From contig NZ_AP023086.1 in assembly GCF_021655555.1 (NCBI RefSeq), positions 3,688,685 through 3,752,684 of the forward strand: DNA of 64,000 nucleotides, given 5' to 3'. Position numbers and translations under genes: made by a program. How positions within the stretch are numbered: position 1 is the first letter of the stretch; every line of letters starts with the position of its first letter. A model generated the notes under the pieces. That model had not been told where the DNA came from. It saw only the letters and a list, made by a program, of their open reading frames with translations, and did not search any database. Shown here piece after piece: positions 58,301-64,000 of this stretch. Source of the DNA: Marinagarivorans cellulosilyticus (GTDB lineage Bacteria > Pseudomonadota > Gammaproteobacteria > Pseudomonadales > Cellvibrionaceae).

Positions 58301-58465
58301 CCCAGGATAAGACGTTTTGATAATGACCTGTACGTCACTAAGGTCGGGAATCGCATCCACAGGCGTACGCTTTAAAGAAAATAACCCGACCCCAACGAGT
58401 ATGGCGGTCGCCAGTAAGACAAAAAAACGATTGCCAACGGACCAACGAATAATGGATTCAATCAT
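55355..58465 (-). CDS. cusA: CusA-like Cu/Ag RND efflux pump
   Basis: 1,036 aa RND transporter of the monovalent-metal type: TM4 reads AIGAMIDGAIVMIEN, unlike the DFG-containing motif of the two CzcA pumps. Periplasmic methionines (for example MLATGIKTPVG; YMPTTYPG) fit the CusA stepping-stone pathway. It expels Cu(I)/Ag(I) through CusB and CusC. It starts 3 bp after cusB. Confidence 0.93.
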   Translation of the reverse strand: MIESIIRWSVGNRFFVLLATAILVGVGLFSLKRTPVDAIPDLSDVQVIIKTSYPGQAPQVVEDQVTYPLTTAMLSVPGAVTVRGYSFFGDSYVYIIFDEQTDLYWARSRVLEYLSQVAPSLPPAAKPQLGPDATGVGWVYIYSLIDRTGKHDLSQLRSLQDWFLKYELQTVPGVSEVAAVGGMVKQYQVTVNPEKLRAFGIPLSHIQMAIKRANQEVGASVVEMAEAEYMVRASGYLQSEEDLANIPLGVNENGTPLLLKDVADIGLGPQMRRGIAELNGEGETVGGVVVMRFGENAQTTIDGVKAKLEQLKQGLPEGVEVVTVYDRSGLIERAVENLWHKLLEEFVVVALVCMAFLFHIRSSLVAIFSLPVGILTAFIIMHAQGINANIMSLGGIAIAIGAMIDGAIVMIENMHKHMEKTPLTNENRWQIVSESASEVGPALFFSLLIITVSFVPVFTLEAQEGRMFSPLAFTKTYAMAASAALAITLVPVLMGYFIRGRVLPEHKNPINRFLTAVYIPVLKKVLTFPKMTLVIAVLLLSTVMWPLGKIGSEFIPPLDEGDLMYMPTTYPGISIGKARELLQQTDKLIASVPEVKTVFGKIGRADSATDPAPLTMIETFIQLKPQSEWRDGVTTESLKKELDALVKLPGVTNAWVMPIKTRIDMLATGIKTPVGIKIAGPNLSVIQDIGKQLEVILKDVEGTASVYSERVAGGRYLNVDIDRAKAARYGLNIADVQEVIASAIGGMNVTQTVEGLERYPVNIRYPQSYRDSPQQLALLPIVTARGERIALGDVADVNIADGPPGIKSENARINGWTFVDIDGIDVGTYVVNAQKIVAEQLDLPAGYSVGWSGQFEYMERAKEKLNYVIPLTLAIIAILLFINFRSFIEVAILMGTLPFALIGSIWLMYWENFNFSIAVGVGFIALAGVAVEISVIMLVYLNQAWHRAKEQSDRETLSLDELRQAVTDGAGLRVRPVMMTAAAVIVGLLPILYGSGTGSEVMSRIAAPMVGGMVSAVFLTLLVLPAVYFMWKKRVS

Positions 58466-58468
58466 GCT

Positions 58469-60193
58469 TTACTCCCCGTCACCTGAGTGCTGTTGGTGAT
58501 TGGAGTGATCCATCTTTGAGTGATCAACCGCGTTAGTTTCCATGCCATTGTGGTTCATTTGTGAATGGTCCATTTCTTCATGATTCATCTGGCTGTGATC
58601 CATTTTAGAATGATCCATCTCACCGTGACCCATCTGGCTGTGATCCATCTCACCGTGATTCATCTGGCTGTGGTCCACCTTCTCTTCCTCCTCCGAAGAC
58701 ATGTCCTCTTCAATTCCGCCATTCATAATATGCGTACCCGTCATTTCATACTGGCCGTTGTCGAGCTTGGTGATTTCCATGTGCAGCTGAGTACCGGGTG
58801 TTAACGCCTCAAAATTCACTTTTGGATTAACCTGAAAATCCATGGTCATTTCTGGCCATCCCCAAGCGTCAATCGCTTCATGCTTGACAGTCACCATTCG
58901 ATGATCAGGCATTACGCTCTCGATCGTGGCGGCAACCCACACTGAGCTGGGCTGATCTTCGCCATGATGCATTCGTTTAAAGTCTGAGGTTTTGCTAGAC
59001 TCGGAATCGAGTAAGAACTGGGCCGATGTCACTACCCTATCCCCTTCGCTCACGCCTTCGATGATTTCAGCAATTGACTGATCTTCACGCCCAACTTTGA
59101 CGGCAATCGATTTGTAACTACCCTCTCCCAAGGCCAATACAACCCGGTCTTGACTGCCGGTACGAATAAGTGCTTCCCTTGGGATGACAAGTAATTGCTC
59201 AGCACTATCGGAGTGCACAGCAACTTGCGCAAACATATTGGGTTTGAGCGCAAAATCTGGATTTTCAAAACGAAGGCGAAGACGCACTGTGCGTGTTTTG
59301 CTATCGAGTGTTGGGTAAATATAATCCACCTGACCTGACCAGGTTTTACCCGGCAGGTAGTCCAAGTTCATCGTGACAGGATCGCCGGCTTTAACCAGGG
59401 CCGCCTGGCGTTCAAAGATTTCCGCGTCTACCCATACTTGATCCAATGCGCCGATACTGAGCATCGTTGTGCCTGGCTTAACGTAAAAGCCTTCTCGAAT
59501 ATTCAGGTTATCAACCACGCCGGTTTGGGGGGCGTAGAACGTCACTGTTTGCTGAATTTTTAAGGTCTGCTTCAGCGCTTTAATGGAGGCCGCTGGAATT
59601 TGTAAGGCCTTAAGCCTGTCTTCCGCTGCTTGAATTAAGCGTGTATTTTTTCGATTAAGTGCGAGCACCAGCTCTTCCTGCGCATTGACTAATTCCGGCG
59701 AATACAGCGAATACAAGGGCTCGCCTTCTTGCACCGGATCACCGGCTGCCTTAACAAATAATTTTTCCACCCAACCGGAGACACGGGGATGGATGTGGAT
59801 CAGCTTGTCTTCATCGTATTTAACATATCCGACGGTGACAATTTCAGTATGAAGTGGCTGACGCTCAACCAAGCCGGTACGAACCCCCAAATTATTAATC
59901 ACATCGGGCGATATGCTGATCGTACCGGGCCCTTCGTCATTCGCCTTTTCACCACCTTCGTAGACGGGAATTAGGTCCATGCCCATGGGCGATTTACCAG
60001 GTTTATCTCGGCGGTAATTGGGGTCCATTGGGGCCACCCAATACAGTGGTTGTTTTTCCGTTGAGGCGGATTTCCCGCTATTGGTTTCTCCTCCTCCTGC
60101 AAATATCAACGTAAGCGCAATACCTGCGACGAGGCCCCCAATTGCAGCCGCGATAGAAATGGGAGTGAGTTTTTTTGAGTTATTCATGGTCAA
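58469..60193 (-). CDS. cusB: CusB-like membrane fusion protein with CusF-like domain and Met/His tail
   Basis: 574 aa: N-terminal anchor helix (about 10-30), heavy-metal-binding YHS-like segment (YWVAPMDPNYRRDKPG), MFP lipoyl/barrel core (about 85-395), then a CusF-like OB domain (about 410-490; WGWPEMTMDF with the Trp/Met signature). The last about 70 residues repeat DHSQMNHGEM-type units. The fused chaperone replaces a separate cusF. Start overlaps the cusC end by 14 bp. Confidence 0.92.
   Translation of the reverse strand: MTMNNSKKLTPISIAAAIGGLVAGIALTLIFAGGGETNSGKSASTEKQPLYWVAPMDPNYRRDKPGKSPMGMDLIPVYEGGEKANDEGPGTISISPDVINNLGVRTGLVERQPLHTEIVTVGYVKYDEDKLIHIHPRVSGWVEKLFVKAAGDPVQEGEPLYSLYSPELVNAQEELVLALNRKNTRLIQAAEDRLKALQIPAASIKALKQTLKIQQTVTFYAPQTGVVDNLNIREGFYVKPGTTMLSIGALDQVWVDAEIFERQAALVKAGDPVTMNLDYLPGKTWSGQVDYIYPTLDSKTRTVRLRLRFENPDFALKPNMFAQVAVHSDSAEQLLVIPREALIRTGSQDRVVLALGEGSYKSIAVKVGREDQSIAEIIEGVSEGDRVVTSAQFLLDSESSKTSDFKRMHHGEDQPSSVWVAATIESVMPDHRMVTVKHEAIDAWGWPEMTMDFQVNPKVNFEALTPGTQLHMEITKLDNGQYEMTGTHIMNGGIEEDMSSEEEEKVDHSQMNHGEMDHSQMGHGEMDHSKMDHSQMNHEEMDHSQMNHNGMETNAVDHSKMDHSNHQQHSGDGE
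58497..58678 (-). repeat. In-gene tandem repeat coding Met/His units
   Basis: Repeats of about 15-30 bp encoding variants of D-H-S-(Q/K)-M-(N/D/G)-H within the cusB 3' end, about nine DHSxM units. The high DNA similarity between units indicates recent expansion by slippage or unequal exchange. Confidence 0.75.
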
Positions 60194-61559
60194 TTAGCTC
60201 TCCAGAAGCACTGGACACATCGGTCAGTACTGCGCTATTTTTGTTGTGAGAGGGATTCAGGAAGTAGTTCAGCTGCGCAACGATTTTGTGAATGTCGACT
60301 TCGACATTCAGTGCCTCAATACGCGCATTGAGTTCGGCAATGCGTGCACGAACCACTTCGGCAAAATCACCGTCGTCGTGGGTGTAGGCTGTCAATGAAG
60401 CCTCCGCCTGCTCAGACATTTCTTTCAAAAGCCGTGAGCGGTAGAGTTCTCGTCGTTCGAGTAAGCGGCGGTACTGACTTTCGGCGGTTTCAAAGCCTGA
60501 ACGCAATTGACGTAGCACCAAGGTACGTTCGGTTTTAATAGCTTCGCGTTCTGCGACTGCCGCTTGTACTTGTTTGTCTTGACGCTTACCGGTGAATAGC
60601 GGTACATCCAAACTCACCCCAACAGAGAAAAAATCGGCTCGATCATTACCCATTGGATCGGCATCACGATACCCATAACTAGCATTGATTCCCCATTGTG
60701 GCTTATAGCTTTGCTTCGCCAGTTTCACTCCCGATTCTTCGGCGCTGATTTTCTGGTCAACACTTCGAATCTTTGGGTGCGCCATCAATATTTGTGCGAG
60801 TTTTTGAGCCCTTATGCCTGTCTCAATTTCATTAATCAGGGGATCCTTGAGATGTCCAGTTCCCAAATTTTTCGGCATTTCGATAGCCAGTTCATAGCTG
60901 GAATCTGCCAACCACTCCCCCAATTGTGCCAATTGCGATTCCCGTCGTTGTCTTAGCATCGTCAAACGGTCTTCCAAACGGGTCAATTCAAGCTGTGCCC
61001 GAATCAGATCTTGCTGCCGAGTTCGTCCAGATGCCGTGGTGTAACTCGACTGTGCCACATCGACAAGATGCTCGAACAAGCTTCGATCTTGCTCTATTAA
61101 TGCGATGGTCTTTTGAATGCGATACACCTCCAGCCAAAGCTGAGCCACTGTCACCGACACTTGCGCCCTTCTATCCTCCCGAACAAGCGGCTGCATTTGG
61201 CTCATTTTTTCTAACTTTTCCTGCCGCAGGGCCAGTGTCTTGCCCCGCGGAAACATTTGGCTAACACCCACCTTAAACTGCGTCATTCCTTCCTGAGAAA
61301 AATCGAAGCTATCGATAGGTAAATTAGCAATCCCGAGACTGACTGTCGGATCGGGAAGTGTACCCGCACTAATACTCAAAGACTCTAAGCTTTCCTCACG
61401 AAACCGGCTCCCATCGAGCCATGGGTCCTGTGATTGTGCTTTTTCGATGGCCTCCAGCAAACTGTATTGCTCAGCATGCAAATCGACTGAAATGCCGCTC
61501 CAAACTAGCACGAGCGCCACGCACAAAGGGCGTATTTTGTATTGTGAATTGCCGATCAT
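60180..61559 (-). CDS. cusC: CusC-like outer-membrane factor
   Basis: 459 aa: signal peptide (ends LHA) and two OEP/TolC-like repeats with long helices. It is the outer-membrane channel for CusBA. It starts inside the DUF411 gene stop (ATGA) and overlaps cusB, so the operon is tightly coupled. It is diverged from both CzcC paralogues. Confidence 0.87.
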   Translation of the reverse strand: MIGNSQYKIRPLCVALVLVWSGISVDLHAEQYSLLEAIEKAQSQDPWLDGSRFREESLESLSISAGTLPDPTVSLGIANLPIDSFDFSQEGMTQFKVGVSQMFPRGKTLALRQEKLEKMSQMQPLVREDRRAQVSVTVAQLWLEVYRIQKTIALIEQDRSLFEHLVDVAQSSYTTASGRTRQQDLIRAQLELTRLEDRLTMLRQRRESQLAQLGEWLADSSYELAIEMPKNLGTGHLKDPLINEIETGIRAQKLAQILMAHPKIRSVDQKISAEESGVKLAKQSYKPQWGINASYGYRDADPMGNDRADFFSVGVSLDVPLFTGKRQDKQVQAAVAEREAIKTERTLVLRQLRSGFETAESQYRRLLERRELYRSRLLKEMSEQAEASLTAYTHDDGDFAEVVRARIAELNARIEALNVEVDIHKIVAQLNYFLNPSHNKNSAVLTDVSSASGELIDHE

Positions 61560-62083
61560 TGATGTTGCTCCTCAAGGGACGCGACTTCGGCATATACCTC
61601 GGTAGTACCGTCCTTTTTCACCAGAATCACACTATATGGGTTAAAACGATCGCCCATTTCCATTCCCGGACTTCCGGCAGGCATACCAGGCACCGCCAAT
61701 CCAGCGGCGTTTTCCGGCGGTTTAGCTAAAAAAGCCTTAACAAACTTTGCAGGAATATGCCCTTCAAAAAAGTAGCCATCTGCACTCACTCCGGTATGGC
61801 AAGATTGCATATTGGCGGGAATACCCAGCTTTTTCTTAATGCTATCAAGCGAGTTTTGATTTCGAACGGTGGTGTTAAAGCCTGATTCCTCAAGATGAGT
61901 GACCCACTTACCACAACACCCACAGGTTGGACTTTTGAAGACTTCAAGCGCACTTCCTTCCTGCGCCTTTGGCGCCTCAGACGCAGAACAGGCAGCCAAT
62001 ACGGCAAAAACAAATAGAATTAGACTTTTGGATAAAAGATTCACGAGAATACCCTTGATATTCGGCTCCATTAATCGGAGCAT
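61556..62083 (-). CDS. DUF411 metal-binding exported protein
   Basis: 175 aa: signal/lipobox-like start (VLAACSA) and a DUF411 domain with SPTCGCCGKWV near the front, SCHTG in the middle, HIPA and PGMPAGSPGMEMG motifs. Family members bind copper in the periplasm and accompany cus/cop genes. First of the cusCBA set, overlapping cusC by 4 bp. Confidence 0.87.
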   Translation of the reverse strand: MLRLMEPNIKGILVNLLSKSLILFVFAVLAACSASEAPKAQEGSALEVFKSPTCGCCGKWVTHLEESGFNTTVRNQNSLDSIKKKLGIPANMQSCHTGVSADGYFFEGHIPAKFVKAFLAKPPENAAGLAVPGMPAGSPGMEMGDRFNPYSVILVKKDGTTEVYAEVASLEEQHQ

Positions 62084-62106
62084 GAAATTTTTGAGGGCAA
62101 ATGCCC

Positions 62107-62150
62107 CCGCTAACGGTCCGACTGTAGACGGACTAATCCTGTGTTAGCGG
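62107..62150 (-). terminator. Nested stem-loop after the Cys/His-rich gene D
   Basis: Outer arms CCGCTAAC (62107-62114) and GTTAGCGG (62143-62150), inner stem GTCCG-N8-CGGAC. The outer arm includes the gene's TAA stop. No T-run; it may attenuate or process transcription before the cus genes. Confidence 0.5.
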
Positions 62151-62506
62151 AGAATTGGGGGACGATAGAGGGAGCTGGATAGTTTTGCGACTAAACCCAA
62201 GTTAACATTCTGACTTTGCATTTGACGCACGTTAAATACAGGAGTGTTCAGGCTGCCGACTAGTGCGCTGGCGGTGTGACAGCCCATCATAGTACAGCCA
62301 TCCTCACAACAATCTGCTGGGGTATTATCGCTGTGGGGTTTGACCGACTTATCGTGGTCACCATGACACCCGCTCATCATTTGGTCAGCAGGAGCGGATG
62401 CTGGATTATCCATAGTACCGACAAACGCTAACGACTGGACCGAATAGGCCAGTAGCGCGATGAACACCCAAAGAAGGCGCCTTTTGTTGGTATATTTTGA
62501 AGTCAC
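62144..62506 (-). CDS. Secreted Cys/His-rich small protein with RPPI C-terminus (D)
   Basis: 120 aa: hydrophobic leader (about 10-28), His/Asp middle, cluster DCCEDGCTMMGCH and C-terminus SLYRPPILR. Fourth member of the small family at 24455, 32471 and 47145. Likely periplasmic metal binder; it leads the DUF411-cusCBA operon. Confidence 0.72.
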   Translation of the reverse strand: MTSKYTNKRRLLWVFIALLAYSVQSLAFVGTMDNPASAPADQMMSGCHGDHDKSVKPHSDNTPADCCEDGCTMMGCHTASALVGSLNTPVFNVRQMQSQNVNLGLVAKLSSSLYRPPILR

Positions 62507-62655
62507 ACATCAACCCAAATTAAGATCAATCTCTACATAGGATAACCCAATTACATAATGGTTCAAACCTACACTTAAGAGCTTGACCCAAATCAAAACC
62601 GGGCGATTCAGTATGATTGTGCTCTGAGGTCCGGCAAGGGAACGAATGAGGTGGA

Positions 62656-62985
62656 TTAGATACACATAGTCATTGGATTGATTTGGCTAGGTCTAACTGC
62701 GCCTAGCACGCTGTAACTGTGCATGGAAAGTGAAGCTCCGTTTTCAGCGGATTTTGAGAGCATTACGTCAAGCCCTTCATGAGGGTCGGCACCGATGACA
62801 CGACAGTACTCTACAAATTCTAAAAGCTCAATCTTGCGGCGATCCTGCTCCATCTTACCGATCACAGAATGATGACGGCCTAATTCCTCGGAGACCGCTC
62901 TTAAGGACAAACCGCTCTCCTCCCGCTTTTGCTTCATCCAAGCGCGCAGTTTATCGTAATGAGGTGAGTAGGAGGACGGTTCCAT
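62656..62985 (-). CDS. XRE-family transcriptional regulator
   Basis: 109 aa from the ATG at 62985; the longer frame to 63054 overlaps the operators and is less likely. Residues about 10-65 form an HTH_3 domain (KREESGLSLRAVSEELGRHHSVIGKME). Divergent from the helicase module with inverted repeats at its start, it probably represses that module and itself, as seen with many mobile defence modules. Confidence 0.8.
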   Translation of the reverse strand: MEPSSYSPHYDKLRAWMKQKREESGLSLRAVSEELGRHHSVIGKMEQDRRKIELLEFVEYCRVIGADPHEGLDVMLSKSAENGASLSMHSYSVLGAVRPSQINPMTMCI

Positions 62986-63043
62986 TGTCTCGATGATAGA
63001 GACAATGTAGAATGTCGCGAAATTCGAGACAAGGCACGCGACA
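62983..63043. promoter_or_regulatory. Inverted-repeat operators between XRE and helicase module
   Basis: CATTGTCTC (62983-62991) and GAGACAATG (62999-63007) form a perfect dyad with a 7-bp spacer that covers the XRE start codon. A third half-site TCGAGACAA is at 63024-63032. A second dyad TGTCGCG / CGCGACA occupies 63013-63019 and 63037-63043. These are strong candidates for XRE binding sites. Confidence 0.65.
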
Positions 63044-63052
63044 AAATACCTC

Positions 63053-63640
63053 ATGAGTACGATTCAGATAAAACCCGAACTCCTTCATGCGCTCTCCGAG
63101 CTACAAGGAGACTCCTTCACGGTAGCGGTGTTGACGACATACTATCTGGATCGCCCAGAAAGTCCGCACAAAAGTAAAAAGCCGGCGAGACAGTTTGTCT
63201 ATCGAAATATGGTGCGTTTGATGAAAGCGGGACTAATGGAGAAATTGCCAGACGATGGTGGTTGGCCTAAATACCAGCTTACTCAAAAGTTTAGATCTCA
63301 GTATCCCATTCTAAAGAAGCCGGCCAGTGCACTCTCTACTTTGCCACCCAAAGCTGCCCCGCCAGTAAAAGCACTAGCAAAAGCAAAACCCAAAGCAAAA
63401 CCCAAAGAGATTCAGCCCAAAAAACCTGTCGCGGCATTACGTGAGAGACTCAGTAAGCACCGATCCGACATGTTGTGTGCATTGGGCGAGGCGGAGGAAT
63501 ACGAATCTCTTTGTAAAGAATTGCCTGAATTCAGCGAAGAAGCACAGTCTCTTTATGCTGAGGCAAGGGAACGTAGCGCCCTGCTTCTCGGAAAAATCAA
63601 GGCATTGGAAAGTCTTCTCTCATCGAACGATTTGCGGTAA
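63053..63640 (+). CDS. Winged-helix / coiled-coil protein preceding a helicase
   Basis: 195 aa: N-terminal half looks like a winged helix (about 1-80), then a Pro/Lys/Ala-rich linker (KPKAKPKEIQPKKP) and a C-terminal coiled coil (about 130-190). No family name recognised; it may load or regulate the helicase encoded 7 bp downstream. Confidence 0.65.
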   Translation: MSTIQIKPELLHALSELQGDSFTVAVLTTYYLDRPESPHKSKKPARQFVYRNMVRLMKAGLMEKLPDDGGWPKYQLTQKFRSQYPILKKPASALSTLPPKAAPPVKALAKAKPKAKPKEIQPKKPVAALRERLSKHRSDMLCALGEAEEYESLCKELPEFSEEAQSLYAEARERSALLLGKIKALESLLSSNDLR

Positions 63641-63647
63641 CCCCCTT

Positions 63648-64000
63648 ATGAAGTTAAGACGTTGGCAGCGTGAAGCTGTGTCACGCTGTTTATCTCGGTA
63701 CCGTAATGGTCAAGCCCACTTTCTCTGTCTGGCCACGCCTGGTGCAGGTAAAACTTTCATGGCGTCTACCGTTGCGAAAAGATTATTGAATAGTGGTGAG
63801 ATTGATCTAGTCTTCTGCTTCTCCCCTTCCATCAATGTTTCCAACTCCTTTCAGGCCACATTGGAGGGCGTTCTCGGATATCGATTGGATGGACTGTTGG
63901 GAGCGAAAGGCCATGTGCTGACCTATCAATCCATGCTCAACCTCGACCAAACGTTCTGGTCACTACTGACGTCGCACCGTACGCTGGTGATATTTGATGA
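63648..64000 (+). CDS. Superfamily II DEAD/DEAH-type helicase (3' end outside window)
   Basis: First about 117 residues: RRWQREAV (Q/W motif region), Walker A ATPGAGKT, SF2 motif Ia region, LTYQSM and Walker B VIFDE at the window end. This is the ResIII/DEAD-like N-terminal lobe of a DNA helicase or restriction translocase. It shares an operon with the winged-helix gene and is divergent from the XRE regulator. Confidence 0.82.
   Translation, partial: MKLRRWQREAVSRCLSRYRNGQAHFLCLATPGAGKTFMASTVAKRLLNSGEIDLVFCFSPSINVSNSFQATLEGVLGYRLDGLLGAKGHVLTYQSMLNLDQTFWSLLTSHRTLVIFD

Noticed and set aside
1..64000. CRISPR arrays, tRNA or rRNA genes
   Set aside because: No regularly spaced direct repeats and no recognisable cloverleaf or rRNA segments; the only short tandem repeats are the Met/His coding units in cusB.

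Overview
The window reads as a mobile genomic island of a gammaproteobacterium, probably an aquatic or marine lineage. That placement is an inference from gene content and moderate GC; no 16S or other phylogenetic marker is present. The layout is defence genes at the left edge, about 40 kb of heavy-metal resistance in the middle, and a defence-like or helicase module at the right edge. A tyrosine recombinase and a KfrA-like DNA-binding protein sit where the left defence block meets the metal block, which suggests an integrative or plasmid-derived element.

1-22.3 kb, mostly minus strand. A YhaN-like coiled-coil AAA ATPase (cut by the window edge) and its SbcD/YhaO-like phosphoesterase partner come first. 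Next is a Wadjet/MksBEFG-like SMC operon, transcribed in the order SMC-MukE-like-kleisin-TOPRIM (C-B-A-D). After it comes one giant Avs-like gene of about 1,793 codons (nuclease, STAND NTPase, long helical C-terminus), then kfrA-like and the integrase. Three 1,309-bp copies of one IS3-family element, each with a perfect 3-bp target duplication, interrupt this block. One splits the SMC gene and two split the Avs-like gene. Removing each IS plus one target copy restores the reading frame exactly in all three cases. The Avs-like gene also carries an in-frame TGA. Both defence systems therefore look recently silenced.

22.3-41.6 kb, mostly plus strand. A CadR/PbrR-like regulator is divergent from a CDF-type transporter, followed by lipoprotein and small Cys/His-rich genes and a czcCBA operon. 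Then come an FTR1/PbrT-like permease fused to a cytochrome c domain, a decayed CDF remnant, a second small Cys/His-rich gene, a second czcCBA operon, a methyltransferase-like membrane protein, a second intact CDF transporter, and merR-merT-merP-GDCCVxC without merA. Two near-identical MerR-type promoters (19-bp spacers) link the first regulator to both the CDF/czc unit and the FTR1 gene.

41.6-62.5 kb, mostly minus strand. This is copper handling: a MerR-family regulator with a CopA-type P1B ATPase and a cupredoxin, a porin/cytochrome c/His-rich cluster, copAB with accessory periplasmic proteins, divergent copRS, an APC-permease pseudogene, and a cusCBA operon with a DUF411 protein. CusB has a C-terminal CusF-like domain and a Met/His repeat tail.

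62.6-64 kb. An XRE regulator is divergent from a winged-helix/coiled-coil protein and a superfamily II helicase that runs off the window. Inverted-repeat operators lie between them.

The metal genes cover cytosolic export (P-ATPase, CDF), trans-envelope efflux (three RND tripartite systems), periplasmic oxidation and binding (CopA/CopB, cupredoxin, His/Met-rich proteins), and regulation (three MerR-family proteins, one two-component system). Four small secreted Cys/His-rich proteins ending in an R-P-P-I motif each sit at the 5' side of an operon with an outer-membrane channel, several with a stem-loop near the stop codon. I consider this the most interesting possibly under-described element. 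No CRISPR array, rRNA or tRNA was recognised.
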